Shown in pieces: positions 9,932 to 21,140 of a DNA stretch of 64,000 nucleotides (the stretch's first letter is position 1; each line of letters opens with the position of its first letter). Origin of the DNA: Macrobrachium rosenbergii (Eukaryota; Arthropoda; Malacostraca; Decapoda; Palaemonidae); assembly GCF_040412425.1 (NCBI RefSeq), contig NC_089781.1:53793986-53857985 (forward strand), given 5' to 3'. Made by a program: the position numbers and the translations under genes. The notes beneath the pieces were generated by a model. It saw nothing but the letters and a program-made list of their open reading frames with translations, did no database searches and was not told where the DNA came from.

Positions 9932-10905
9932 ATAGAGAGCTAGTAACAATGAAGAGTGCTCTGAGAATTCAGAGAAATGATTCTCCAACCAAAAAATTCT
10001 TTGGATTAAGAGATATGTTTATAAACAATCATCCACCTCCTTTCCCAATTAGAGCAAGAAGATTGTGTGAGTCGCTAAATATAAATATACAATTACCTTT
10101 AATAGTAAAATTACCTCCTCCTTGGACAATGAATAGAATGAGAATTTGTATGCACTTAAAATATTTATAAAAAGTTATTCATATATCCCAGAACACCATA
10201 GACAAAATACAGCAGAACATATAATCCTAAAAGGTCCACATTACATGCAATATACACCAACGGATCTAAGTCATAATACGGAGCGGGATATGCTGCAGTA
10301 TCCCCAGACAAAATGTATCAGTTCTCTCTACCAGATAATGTCTCAGTTTTTACAGCTGAGTTAACTGCAATAGCATCAGCCATAGAAATAATTAAAGAAG
10401 CTTCATGTAATGATTTTGTGATTTATAGCAACTCCAGAAGCACTATAGAAGCCATTCAAAGCTTTAATAAAAAAAAATGATATTGTACAACAAATTAGGT
10501 TTTCACTCCATAAATTGTATAATAATGGAAAAAATATTGAAATGTGTTGGATCCCTGCCCATATAGTGATTAAAGGAAATGAAGAGGCTGATAAAGCAGC
10601 TAAAGAAGCAGCCCATATGACAAGAGCAAATGTAGGCATCCATGTTAGTGACTGTATAAGATATATAAAAACAATCATTGTAAGTAAATGGCAAAATATA
10701 TGGAATGAAGAACCTGAAAATAATAAATTAAAACATAAAAAATCCAGTATTGGAAAATGGAGTTCGTCATATGAGAGAGAGACACACACACACAAGTAAT
10801 TCTAATGCATCTTCGAATAGGCCATACTCATTTGACACATGGACACTTAATGAACACTCCATGTGGCCCTCTTCCCAAATGCCCAGATTGCAAAGTGTTG
10901 ATAAC

Positions 10906-10909
10906 GGTT
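10906..10909. repeat. Target-site duplication GGTT, left
   Basis: GGTT immediately precedes the TGTAAG end of the left LTR and is repeated at 12,663-12,666 immediately after the right LTR. Removing the LTR element plus one GGTT restores an open reading frame in the retrotransposon tail. Confidence 0.9.
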
Positions 10910-11546
10910 TGTAAGGACTGGGAATTGAGTGACATACTGGCTGGGTGTTAACTGGTTTATTGGTAGGTTCTTACTGAGATTAAATGTACAGAATCTGCGG
11001 AGATGTTATTGACGTGTGCGGACCGCAACGTAGCATCTACATACAGACAGAGCAAAACAGAGATAAAAGATTTAGACATCTGTGTTTGTCGGCAGACAAA
11101 TAGATGGCGATATTGAGACACATAATAAATGTACGGTGTTAAAACATACATCAATGGAAAGGCCACGAAATTCTACATATGGGCAATTTCATGAGATTCA
11201 AGACAGATTAATGAATACAGTGCAGTAGCATAATATATGTGAAATGGTGAGACGTTTGGCGTCTTCACAAGCAGAAACATACATACAGTTTGATACAGAA
11301 GATTCGGTGGAACATTATGAGTACATGATTAGAATGCTTGCATGGCAATGCAAGTAGTGGTGATTGTACATAAATCAAGACAACAATGGTTAGGGAGAAA
11401 CAGACGGAAATATTGTATGGTTGAAATCGCGTTCCATCAGAGAAAGAAAACGAGATGCTCTTGTTGTCTTGTCCACTCCGATGGATGACGATTGTTGAAC
11501 ACATGAACACGCGCGTGTTTGGAAGAGATGGCGTCAGGCTCTTACA
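10910..11546 (-). repeat. LTR (3' LTR in element orientation)
   Basis: 637 bp, the same length as its partner, with roughly 25-30 substitutions and no indels by eye (about 4-5 percent). Ends TGTAAG / CTTACA are inverted, as retroviral integrases require. The AT-rich interior has no long open frame. Confidence 0.92.
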
Positions 11547-12025
11547 ATACTCCCGAAGCGACGCATCGATGTGGAAATTGTCTTGCTGACAATTGTAGTT
11601 GGCTCGAAGGGCTTGGGCTAGGGGCGGGTAGGAGGCTGAAGGGCACTGCTGGCCGGCAGGAGCTCGAGGAGGACGGGAGCGGGTTGAAGGGTGACGTCGG
11701 ATGATCCTTCGGTGGCCGGCTCAAGGGCTGAAGGATGACAGCGACTGATCCTTGGTAGCCAGCTCGAGAGGGGCGGCAGCAAGCTGAAGGATGACGTTGG
11801 CTGGTCCTTCGTTGAATAGCTCGTCCAGTACGAGTGCGGGGGCGGCTTCAGGTTTCCTGGAGGAGGCATCCAGGGCTCCGGTGGTGGGGTGGGTCATCTC
11901 GAAGGGTCGGACTTCTACTGAGAACTCGGGAATGGCGGGAAGCAGCGAGGCGGCGAAGGGTCTGTCGGCATGTGGGTCGTCATCTTGGGTCGGCTGGGTC
12001 CTTCAGGTCACTCCGGGGTCACCAG
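11547..12025 (-). other. Internal region of the LTR element: GC-rich degenerate tandem repeats, no gag-pol
   Basis: 479 bp, far more GC-rich than its surroundings. Variants of AAGGATGACGTTGGCTGGTC recur about every 60-75 bp (near 11,637, 11,688, 11,725 and 11,788). On the minus strand they encode a Pro/Ser-rich low-complexity peptide (11,869-11,618), possibly a gag remnant. No zinc knuckle, protease, RT or integrase is present. Confidence 0.7.
12006..12025 (-). promoter_or_regulatory. Primer-binding-site-like sequence
   Basis: On the minus strand CTGGTGACCCCGGAGTGACC begins at the base next to the LTR. TGGTGACCCC-type sequences occupy this position in many Ty3/gypsy elements. The cognate tRNA was not determined. 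Confidence 0.6.
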
Positions 12026-12662
12026 TGTAAGGACTGGGGATTGAGTGACATACTGGCTGGGCGTTAACTGGTTTATTGGTAGGTCCTTACTGAGATTAAA
12101 TGTACAGAATCTGCGGAGATGTTATTGACGTGTGTGGACCTCAAGGTAGCATCTACATACAGACAGAGCAAAACAGAGATAAAAGATTCAGACATCTGTG
12201 TTTGTCGGCAGACAAACAGATGGCGATATTGAGACACATAATAAATGTACGGTGTTAAAATATACATCAATGGAAAGGCCAGGAAATTCTACATATGGCC
12301 AGTTGCATGAGATTCAAGACAGATTAATGAATACAATGCAGTAGCATAATATATGTGAAATGGCGAGACGTTTGGCGTCTTCACAAACAGAAACATACAT
12401 ACAGTTTGATACAGAAGATTCGGTGGAACATTATGAGTACATGATTAGAATGCTTGCATGGCAATACAAGTAGTGGTGATTGTACATAAATCAAGACAAC
12501 AATGGTTAGAGAGAAACAGACGGAAATATTGTATGGTTGAAATCACGTTCCATTAGAGAAAGAAAACGAGATACTCTTGTTGTCTTGTCCACTCCGATGG
12601 ATGACGATTGATGAACGCACGAACACATGCATGTTTGGAAGAGACGGCGTCAGGCTCTTACA
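12026..12662 (-). repeat. LTR (5' LTR in element orientation)
   Basis: Partner of 10,910-11,546. It carries the same internal landmarks, for example GAGACGTTTGGCGTCTTCAC near 12,364. Confidence 0.92.
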
Positions 12663-12822
12663 GGTTAAGCATATACTGTGTGAATGTCCAAAATGTAATC
12701 TGTAGCGATTATAAAATTTTGGAAATAGATTAGTAAAAGAAATTTTGTTGGAATCGTCAACATTTTCTTTAATACCCATTTTAATGTTCATGAGGAGCTG
12801 TGATTTAATTTATAAAATATAA
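12663..12822 (+). pseudogene. C-terminal end of retrotransposon ORF2, resumed after the LTR element
   Basis: Starting in the second GGTT, the frame reads VKHILCECPKCN and continues to ...RSCDLIYKI and TAA at 12,820-12,822, apart from an in-frame stop at 12,702. The Cys pair here completes the zinc-binding tail begun by PKCPDCKVLIT before 10,909. The ending resembles the C-termini of Jockey-group ORF2 proteins. Confidence 0.75.
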
Positions 12823-13607
12823 AAGTAAATAATAGAAATACGAATACCCTTTGGTTTAGGTATCTAATGAATTTTAAAACTAAATTTTAAAATTTTTCTT
12901 AGTTTATTTTGAATTTTAATATACCTTTTTAGTGAGTATATATGGAAACGTGAGTATAAATTTACTTCTTGTGTGAGTGTGTTCTAGTATGAGAACGTAT
13001 GCCTTTGTGCAGCTTTTAATTTCATTTTCATTCATTCGTCACTAACGAGTGACCTATTTGGTCCCAGTGCTAGGCTTCTAGCGGAGACCTGTCATTTCAT
13101 CCAAATCCTTTGGGCCAGCCCTATGAGAGCTGTTAGTCACCTCAGTGGCTTGGTTAAACTTTTAATGATAAAAATAATACAACTGGGCTGTTAAAGACTA
13201 AGGAGCCATTAGCTCTCTTTGGTCTATAGTGAACGGTTCACGTTGTTACCAGGGCTCCGAAAAAATTAGATTTTTTTCTCCAATTTCATTATCGAGGAAC
13301 ATGGAAACACCAAAAATAGCGAGATAAGTGCTTAATATTAAGTTCCAGTTAAAAGTTTTAGTTTTAAACTTTTGTAATTGATAATTTGTGTCTACAAGCT
13401 GGAACCCGGCTCGTTGATTGCTACCCAGTTTCGTAAAGCAAAATTGTTTTAAATTCTAACTAAATGTTTTAACTAAAAGAAATGTTCCACAACTTATCAT
13501 TAATATAGAAAATCCTTTCAGATTATACTATGTCTATGATAATCCAGGCTGTAAGTGAGAATAATTTAGACTAGATTAATAGTGGATGTTGTCTGTAGTC
13601 TATGTCC
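12823..13607. other. Non-coding stretch with a SINE fragment
   Basis: AT-rich. Apart from the SINE-like piece at 13,020-13,165 I see no gene or repeat. The beginning may be the 3' untranslated tail of the retrotransposon. Confidence 0.5.
13020..13165 (+). repeat. SINE fragment (shares its 3' half with the SINE at 42,440-42,735)
   Basis: AATCCTTTGGGCCAGCCCTA followed by GAGAGCTGTTAGTCACCTCAGTGG is nearly the same as 42,655-42,710. The 5' part, with GTGACCTATTTGGTCCCAGTGC, differs and shows no A/B box. It may be another SINE subfamily or a chimera. The 3' region resembles sequence I recall from decapod genomes. Confidence 0.6.
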
Positions 13608-13765
13608 TAGGATTATAGTCCACGGGCGGACCAGATATCGGTACACCATCCAAGGGGGAAAACTTTACTTGTGCCATTTTGTTCGTTGCATCAATAGAAG
13701 TAAAAAATGGTATGATAGCCTTTCCATGTTGGTAGCTTTGTGGCTTATTTTTGCGAAAAACTAAT
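13608..13765 (+). repeat. Left terminal inverted repeat of element 2
   Basis: Aligns by eye with the reverse complement of 17,640-17,811. Shared blocks are TAGTCCAYGGGC-GACC, CGGTAC-CCAT, AAAACTTTA, GATAGCC-TTTC and GTAGCTTT. Degenerate, roughly 70 percent in the better blocks. Confidence 0.55.
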
Positions 13766-14231
13766 TTTCGTAAGGTAATTTTTTCCTATTTCCATTTTTT
13801 TCAGGAAAACGGTGCATTGTATACATGAAGGGTATAGAGACTAATAATTTAGCAAATTAAATTCTGCACAGATTTGCTTCTATGCATATTTTTGGTATGT
13901 GTCAAAATTCGTGTGCAAATGAAGCCAGAAGTTGAAGGCATGTTATATGCAAAATAAACAAAAATGCGTTTTCTAGCTGTATTTCGTTCAATAACACTAA
14001 AACAAGTAATTTCTTGATAAAATTTCATAGAGATGAGATTGTAGGCTGATGATTCCTGTTTTGAATGGAATTTTTTTATTCTTCAAATTTTATATATTGA
14101 CGTCTAAAAGGTAAAAAACTAAAAATTTATTTTGTTTACAGAAATCCGATCTTGATATTATTTACATCTTAACCCTTGCCAGATTATGTTTCTTAATACA
14201 TATGGTTAACTGTTACAAGTGAAAGTGGTGA

Positions 14232-17203
14232 ATGATGGCGGACACTGAACACCCTTGTCCGGAACCGCCTCCAAAAGCCCAAGGCTAAAGTGCATCATTC
14301 ATTGTTCAGATGATACCGACAACCTAATTACACCAAAATCTGTCGACTCTTGGAACACTCTCCTCTGGGCAGCTCAAATACGGCAACATGACCCCATACT
14401 GGAATTAGCTAAAGACACTCCTGAAGGAGAGATCCCAGATCTCAGTTATCACAGGAAATGTCGTAGCATCTTCACAATGAAGAAAGCACTAACTGGCATC
14501 ATTGCACAAAAAAGGAAGACTATCAGTGGCAGTTATGTAAGGGTTGGTCGTGCAAGCCCATCCACCTCAAGAACATATGAAGCAAATTGTATATTTTGTC
14601 AGAAAAAAACAAATACGCCAAATGACAGAAGACCCGAGGAGTGTTAGTGAAGTGCAGAGAATTTAGAGCTGATGCTAAGATCAGGAATGCTGCCACAAAG
14701 AAACCGGACAGCAGAATTCTTAGCATTGTTAGCAGAGATATTGTGGCCACTGAAGCACACTACCACAGGTCCTGATACAGAATGTACACACGCAGTGAAA
14801 CTTCACAACAGGAGGGTGCTCTTAGTGCCAATGCTCAAGAAGATGGAGATATATATGAGGTTCTGATGATGACTGATATTACCTCTAAACTTTCAGCATC
14901 GATGAAGAACTTTGGTGTGGATAAAGTACAGGACTCCACCAAAAGGATTGAGATCGAGTTTGGTGGTTCTCTTCACATCATCCCAGATCATAATGGCAAA
15001 CTTCTCATCTATCCAGACAATTTAACAGTGCAGGAGCTTGTCAGGGAAAACCAGTCTCTAAAGAAACAGTTGAAGACCCTGTCCAGAGGTGATGCCCAGG
15101 AACTCCAAACAAAGACTGCCAAGCAACTTAGGGCTGACATCAAGACCAAAGCCAAAGATATCAACCAATCGTTGCCACCAGAGATAGAGAGTGTCAAATC
15201 TGATATTATTCCAGAATCCGTATTGTATTTCTTGGGCATCTTGCTCACAGGCTCCAACGACCCTGACAGCATTGACAGTGTAACCCCAAGAGTTCAGCGT
15301 CTCATGCAATCATTTGGCCAGGACATAGTGTATGCAGTGACATGTGGCAAAGTCAAGCCACCCAAACACATTGCCCTGTCCTTCAGTGTTAAGTCTTTGA
15401 CAGGTAATGTTCAGCTGATAAGTATCCTCAACCGTCCTGGACATTGTGTTGCATACTCACAGATGGAGGAGATTGACACTGCCCTGTGCATGCAGAAGTT
15501 GTCTACATCAGGAGGTGGTCCTACACTGCCAAGCAACATTTTTCCTAGTCTCTTCACAACCTTGGCTTGGGACAACATTGACCGTCTAGAAGAAACGCTG
15601 AGTGGTGAAGGTACATCACACAGAGTGAATGGCATTGCTGTGCAGGAAAAGATAACAGTCCTGGTCTCTGACCATCCCAGGCATACTGTGGCTAGAACAA
15701 AGAAGAGGAGTATTGATGCACCTCCGATGATGCTGGTAACGTACAACACTGGGCAACGGGCAGGCCCACCGATGACCAAGACCACTGAAGTTGTTGCTGA
15801 CATGGAGACCAAGCTTGCCAGGCAGAAGAATCTTATTTGGATGCTGAGCTGCATGCTGCAAGAGAAAGATCAGTCAGTGAGCAGCTGGACAGGCTTCAAC
15901 ATCAACACCCAGGAGGAAGTGGCAGTCACCCCTGACAAAATTGGCTACCTTCCCACAATCAATGCCCCTGCCACACAGATGTCCACAGATGTCCACAGAT
16001 GTCTCAAGCAATCACTCCACATCCAGCAGTCACTGGGCCTGACAAAGATTGTATGTGTCTTTGACCAGGCATTATATGCAAAGGCTGTCGAGATCATCTG
16101 GAAGCACCCTAAACAGTTCAGCAGCATCATCATCAGGATGGGTGCTTTTCATACCATCTGCACTCTTCTGGCAATTGTCAGGAAGCGTTTTCAAGATGCT
16201 GGGCTCCGTGATCTGTGAGCTGAGTCTGGGGTAGTTGCACAAGGGTCAGTTGTGGGCATCATGGAGGGCAGGAAATACAACTGAGCAGTACAACTGCACA
16301 AGCCCTTTTGCGCCTAGTGTTGAATGGGTTTCTGCCCCGGTTAGAAACTACAAACATTGACGACATGGTACATCTGGAGGAGTCTCTACAAGTCATTGAC
16401 ATCTTTTCCAAGGACATCTCCCAAAATGGTATGGAGCAGATCCGGAAGAACCCCTCTTGCATGTGTATCTTGAATCACCCTGAGGAATACATAGAGGTGC
16501 TCAGATGTGGCAGTGGACTCGCAGCATTCTGGGTGACATACTGTGCATAGACGTCGTGGAGATCCTCTTAGGCCTTATCCGTGCCTCCAGAGTAGGGGAC
16601 TGGATCCTCCACCTGTCATGCATCCAAAGCATGATTCCATGGTGCTTTGCATACGACAGGGTCAACTATGCTAGGTACTTGTCATACTACTTAGCTCAGA
16701 TGAGCCAACTACCTATAGCACACCCAGATGTTCGTGCTGAGTTTATGGCAGGAAAATTCTCAGTGCAGCTGGGATCAGTGAACCCATTTGGTCGTATTCC
16801 TGTGGACCAAACTATTGAAGAGACAGTTAACAAGGATACGCAGACTGCTGGGGGAACAAAAGGCTTTAGTCTCAAACCAGGAGCCATTAGAAAGTATTAC
16901 ATTACACAGAAGTACAGAAGCCAATACCTTAAACAACTCAGAGAAATGACAGGAGGGAGCAGCTCAAATCTAATTCATCCTGGTCTCCAAACTGAATGGC
17001 AGAAGAAGGATGAGCAGGATGCAGAGGCCCTGATAGACATGATGGAAAATAGCTGGCTAAGCCCCATGTCTCCAGAAGGGGAAGACCTGCTCAGCCTGTC
17101 CACTGGCACTGTAGCACCTCCTGAAGTCAGCAGAGACTTACTGAGAGTTCGTGCAGTAGGAGGAGCAGCATACCAAGAATTGGTACTTATACCCTTGAGG
17201 TGA
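14232..17203 (+). pseudogene. Coding region of element 2: zinc clusters, coiled coil, putative RNase H-like core; lacks the nuclease
   Basis: ATGs at 14,232/14,235 lead, after a frameshift near 14,255, into CIIHC...YHRKC (zinc-like), then CIFCQKK, a break at 14,645, and a long open segment 14,782-16,218. That segment has a helical stretch NQSLKKQLKTL (coiled-coil-like), FDQALYAKA (Asp at 16,063) and MGAFHTI (16,138-16,158). TGA codons at 16,216 and 16,282 interrupt otherwise conserved sequence. The remainder (16,505-17,203) has AYDRVNYARYLS, VDQTIEE (16,802) and STGTVAPPEV, then stops. Family members I recall continue for several hundred residues with a PIN-like nuclease, so this copy is C-terminally truncated. 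Function is unknown; the transposase role is inferred. Confidence 0.65.
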
Positions 17204-17639
17204 AAAAATAACACATTGCATCATAGGATAGCAGTCTAAAAATTTCACCTAATTTTTAAAATATAGATATTTGCATTTTGCTATGGAAACCTCATTTACA
17301 GCAAACATTCATTTATAACCAAATATATTTCTTTAATTAGATTCCCCCTGCAGCTTGATAGCTTTAGATTTGAATTTTGTTTCTATATTTGTATATGGTG
17401 GTCTCATACTGAAGTGTTCCAAAAAATGGAAAAATTATGGATAAAAATACATTTGTTGTACTATGAATAAAGTCTGCAACAATTATACACCTATTTTATA
17501 TTTTGACCTTCTAGAGAAACTCATGAGCAACATTTTGAGCCCTTATTTGTGAGGATATGTTGAGTAGTTTTACAGTTATGAATGATTTTGTTACTTGAAC
17601 TTGGAAAAATGGCCCTCTTTAAATTTCGTCTCACTTATA

Positions 17640-17811
17640 TGTTTGAACGGTGATATCAATCAAAAAGCTACTCATCTGAAAGGGCTATCATGTCATTTCA
17701 TTAACTTTAGATATCAGACCATCCAAAAAACAGCATAAAGTTTTGCCACCCCGAATGGTACCAATCACCCAAAATTTGGGGTCTGGCCCATGGACTATTA
17801 TGTATCCTTAA
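17640..17811 (-). repeat. Right terminal inverted repeat of element 2
   Basis: Inverted partner of 13,608-13,765. A further copy, within duplication B, is at about 53,440-53,620. Confidence 0.55.
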
Positions 17812-17879
17812 GTGACCTAGCTTAGATCAAGGGCCCTAGGATCAGATGATAACAATGTCTGGGCAAAATAAATTGATAG

Positions 17880-18830
17880 CCTAACAATAAGGCGACATAT
17901 TAGTATAATTTTTTCCTTTTATATAAACCTTTCGCTTAAGCATGGGTTAAGAAATTCAGGACTAGCCTAGGCATTACCTCATATCAAGTTAAGTGATAAC
18001 GTTTTACGAAACATCCCATTTTTTTGGACTAAATTGTTAGCCTAGACCATGTAACCTTGAACTAGATGAAATAGTAATCTGTGCTGGATGAGATGGTAGC
18101 CTAGCTTTAAGGCTACATACTAAGGTAATTGTGTTTTATGTAACCCATACTTTTAAGTGTGAATTAAATAATCCAGATTAGGCAGCAGCCTAGATTAGAG
18201 GAAGTTATATCCTGGCTATAAAGTTGCACATTAGTGTGTGTTACTGTTTTATATAGTAGAACAAATACCTAGGGTTGGATATAAACAACAACCTTGGTTA
18301 GACAAAAAATAGTAGGCTAACTATTGTATAAGGTTACATATCAGTAGGTTTCTGTTTTTATACGGCCTATACATTTAATAGTGATCTATAATAATGTGGA
18401 TTAGGCAATACCCTATACTAGGTTAAGAAAGAGCAAATAAGCCTAGTTTTTTATATAAACAGTATCCTAGGTTCAATAAAATAACCTAGTTTTTTACGAA
18501 TCAGTGCCATATCTGTAAGGCTGCATACCAGTAGGGTCTTATGTAGCCTATATTCTTAAAGGTGATATAAACCTAGAATAGGCATTAGCCTAACCAGATT
18601 AAATAGGAACCCCTTTTTAAGGAATATCCTATTATTAGCCTAAAACAGGGATGGCCGAATATCAGATAAAAGGGTAGTCTTGGCCACATATAACAGAAAA
18701 CCAGATTGTAAGAGGATTATTTTCTGTATAGTTTATATCCGTAAGTTTTAAACAAGCTTAGAATAGGCAGTGGCCTAGAATAGGTTAAGTGAGAAAATTC
18801 TAAGAAATCCTCTAATCTTAGCTTAATGTA
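17880..18830 (+). repeat. Degenerate long-period tandem repeats (AAGGYTACATA...GATTAGGCA...GGTTAAG units)
   Basis: Units begin with AAGG(C/T)(T/G)(A/G)CATA at about 17,889, 18,109, 18,331 and 18,517, with weaker starts near 18,220 and 18,678. Each contains a TTTTATRTARCC block, a TTAAG/GTGAT block and a GATTAGGCA-TAGCCTA block. Spacing is uneven (about 110-220 bp). The array is non-coding and recurs at 53,680-54,640. Confidence 0.6.
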
Positions 18831-19261
18831 GATTACACTAGAAGTCTTAACCTAAGCTATATAAAACAGTAGCTTGGGTTAGTTAAACAAATTAGTTCAT
18901 AGCAGTTAGTCTGAATGACATGACAGTTTGAATTAAAAATTTCATTTAGCCATTGCAAAAGGACTAAGAGTGTATAAGTAATACAGCCATATACAGGTAT
19001 GAGAACTAACCTAAACCTTAAAGGGTTTAAGTTAACTAGATATTTGATAAAATGTATTACAACTGCACACTTGTAATTAAGTTAACCTGTACTATGGAAA
19101 CTATGTGAGGAACTACAGAAGTTTTCTTCACTTAAAAATAATTAATACTAACTAGCTTCTAATAACAACTTGTTTTATATCACTACAGAGCCGCCATTAG
19201 GCAGGATCCTCAGTTCCAGTGTTCCATAGTCAATTGCTTGGTTCACTTTTTGCTAGTGGGT

Positions 19262-21140
19262 ATGGCCCATACCACCTGCCATGAGCATAGTCCTTGTAAA
19301 AAAAAACAAGGAAAATTTGCTTGGTCGCCAGATGTGGGCAAGATTTGTAGTATGCTCCTGGCAGCAAGTTTTAAAGACAAAACAGCTCCTTTTCAGCAAT
19401 CTTGATGGGTCTCAGGGTTTCAGTAGGGGTGAGGAAGGGGTAAATTATTATCTTTCGGCAGAACTCCGAAGAAGATACAGATGTTTAACCCTTTCTCAGA
19501 ACAACATCAATGGGGCAAAACCCAGTAACATCAGTCCCAGTACCTCCAGGTTAACCTACACTTGGAGAAGTAGAGGAATATCTTTACAGGGTTGAATTTC
19601 TTTAAGAGGAATGGAGTGGACATTGCTATTGAAATGGCCTGCCCCAGACAGAAGGCTGAGGACAAATTTCAGCCCAACCATGGAAACCTTCCAGGAAGGG
19701 TGTGACTCCATGCAGCTATTGTTTGGAATAGGATCTTTCCCCAAAGGGTTACTAGGATCCACCTAAATCAACTGGGTAACTACATTTTGGAGGGTATAGT
19801 AACACCTAGGACTCTGTCCCTTGATTAACAGGCAGTTACAGTTCATTGCTGAGGCTCAGTTAGATTATAAGCTTCCCCAAAGGGATACACAGTTTGCTTC
19901 ATTTGATCAAATTCTGTGAAATTGAGTACCATTGAAGATGCCCTTGTCACAGAACAGCAATATATAAGGGACATGAGCATGATTCCAAAGGAAAGTAAGT
20001 TGTACGTGATACACCCCAAAGTGTACAAAAATTTTCATCCTGTGACCGAAAGTTGGTGTGGATACAAACAAAGTCTAATGTTAGAATTTCGACTGGAAAC
20101 TACAAAATGGTCAGTTTGGAATACAGAACTTCAGATCCAAACATAATAGAGGTACCAATACTCACCCCTGATAATACTGATAATCCTTGGCGAGATGCCA
20201 CAATGAGCATTTTCTCCCCCAATGGCAACTATGTAATTAATGAGATAAAGAAACTATGATCGAAGTTGTACGTATGAATTCCTAAGCGGCAGCATTCCTT
20301 AATACAGAATGGCACCTAGTACCATCTTTACAGACAGAAACCACTAACAGAAATGGTTTTCTTACCTGTGCCTATAGCATTAAAAACTACTTAGAAATCA
20401 CCCTTTACCAGTTCAGCAAATGGATCTCTGCTACATTTGAATGAATGATTGCTCACCAAGTAGCCCAGCCTTCCCTGTCCCCTCACTTTCAAAATTATTA
20501 ATCATGTGACGACGGATTTTCAGAATTTGTATTTTAAGACAAGAGACATTGGCAGAACTAAAACCATCTGACGCAGTCATCCCAATTTCAGGAAATTCCA
20601 CCAAATGGGCAATGCTACAACTCCTTTTGAAAGGAAAAAGGCTCCTTTAGATATAGCTATTCAGCAGTTTGGGACCCCTATGAGAAGACTCAGAGGGGAA
20701 CCTTGTCAGAATTTTATGCTAGGCTCCAACTCCTCTACCACCTTGCTGGAATTTGCCACCTAAAGGCTTCCAGAAGATTCCAGAATAATTTGCTGTGGTG
20801 CTTGTCAGGTTCTCTGGCTTTAACCAAAAGTCTTATAAAGAGATCAAATAAAGTACCTGCTCTGAATTGCATAAAGCTGATGGAAGCATTGAAGTCTCCA
20901 TCAAATCACTCTCCAATGTCAATGCATTATTACATTCTTACACACTTCTGCTTGGGACCTGTTTGAGAGTCTGTTGTGGCTCAACTCAACGAGCATACCC
21001 GCCAACAAATTGTGATGTACACTCTTCGGGGAAAGGAATTCGAAACAGAACCCAAAATTTCCATTACCCAACCAAGAAGGCTGCCTTTGATAAAAATCAT
21101 ATAAGCCTCAGTTACCCCCAAAAAGTTTTCCTCAAACAGT
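19262..21140 (+). pseudogene. Gag-like region of the DIRS-like element, copy 1
   Basis: ATG at 19,262 begins MAHTTCHEHSPCKKK, then KFAWSPDVGKICSMLLAASF. Later legible segments are VEDALV-like near 19,920 and ILTPDNTDNPWRDATMS (20,160-20,205). Further on come PLDIAIQQFGTP-like (20,650) and NALLHSY...VVAQLNEHTRQQ (20,920-21,010), interrupted by indels. No zinc knuckle is visible except the HEHSPC cluster. I assign it as gag by position and by likeness to crustacean DIRS gag from memory. Confidence 0.5.

Larger units (their letters stand above)
9705..10909 (+). pseudogene. RNase H and C-terminal region of ORF2 (first part, before LTR insertion)
   Basis: The thumb-like region 9,705-10,170 contains a CT microsatellite and a frame change at 9,910-9,930. 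RNase H follows from about 10,330: FTAELTAIASAIE (Glu), FVIYSNSRSTIEAI (Ser-Asn where DS is usual, so the catalytic Asp is lost) and CWIPAHIVIKGNEEADKAAKEA (10,543-10,610). LRIGHTHLTHG (10,807-10,840) and PKCPDCKVLIT then begin a zinc-binding tail. The tail is cut at 10,909 by the LTR element and resumes at 12,663. Confidence 0.8.
10910..12662 (-). mobile_element. Non-autonomous LTR retrotransposon (1,753 bp) nested in the non-LTR element
   Basis: Two 637-bp direct repeats (10,910-11,546 and 12,026-12,662) start TGTAAG and end CTTACA and flank a 479-bp GC-rich interior. A 4-bp target duplication (GGTT) bounds it. The interior has no gag-pol. The primer-binding-like sequence next to the right-hand LTR places the element on the minus strand. 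The size and lack of coding capacity fit TRIM-like elements. Its parent is probably Ty3/gypsy, judging from the TGGTGACCCC primer site (inference). Confidence 0.9.
5746..12822 (+). mobile_element. Non-LTR retrotransposon (Jockey/I-type with RNase H), copy 1, interrupted by an LTR element
   Basis: The order along the plus strand is CCHC zinc knuckles (ORF1), APE-type endonuclease, reverse transcriptase, RNase H, then a C-terminal zinc-binding segment and stop at 12,822. An RNase H after RT narrows it to the Jockey/I/LOA group. I cannot assign the clade further. Interruptions: a 349-bp MITE at 6,534-6,882 and an LTR element at 10,910-12,662. Many frameshifts and stops make it non-functional. 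A second, worse copy of its 5' two-thirds lies at 43,820-47,515. Confidence 0.85.
13608..17811 (+). mobile_element. Element 2: second TIR-flanked element of the same superfamily as element 1
   Basis: About 4.2 kb between inverted repeats, with one plus-strand coding remnant (14,232-17,203) homologous in layout to element 1 but clearly a different subfamily. The C-terminal nuclease region is absent. The 3' end from about 16,985 onward is present again from 52,840. The TSD is not resolved. Confidence 0.5.

Noticed and set aside
11519..12067. Several overlapping open segments of 60-83 codons
   Set aside because: They lie in the GC-rich interior of the LTR element and on both strands; high GC lowers stop frequency. 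Only the minus-strand Pro/Ser-rich frame is kept as a possible gag remnant.
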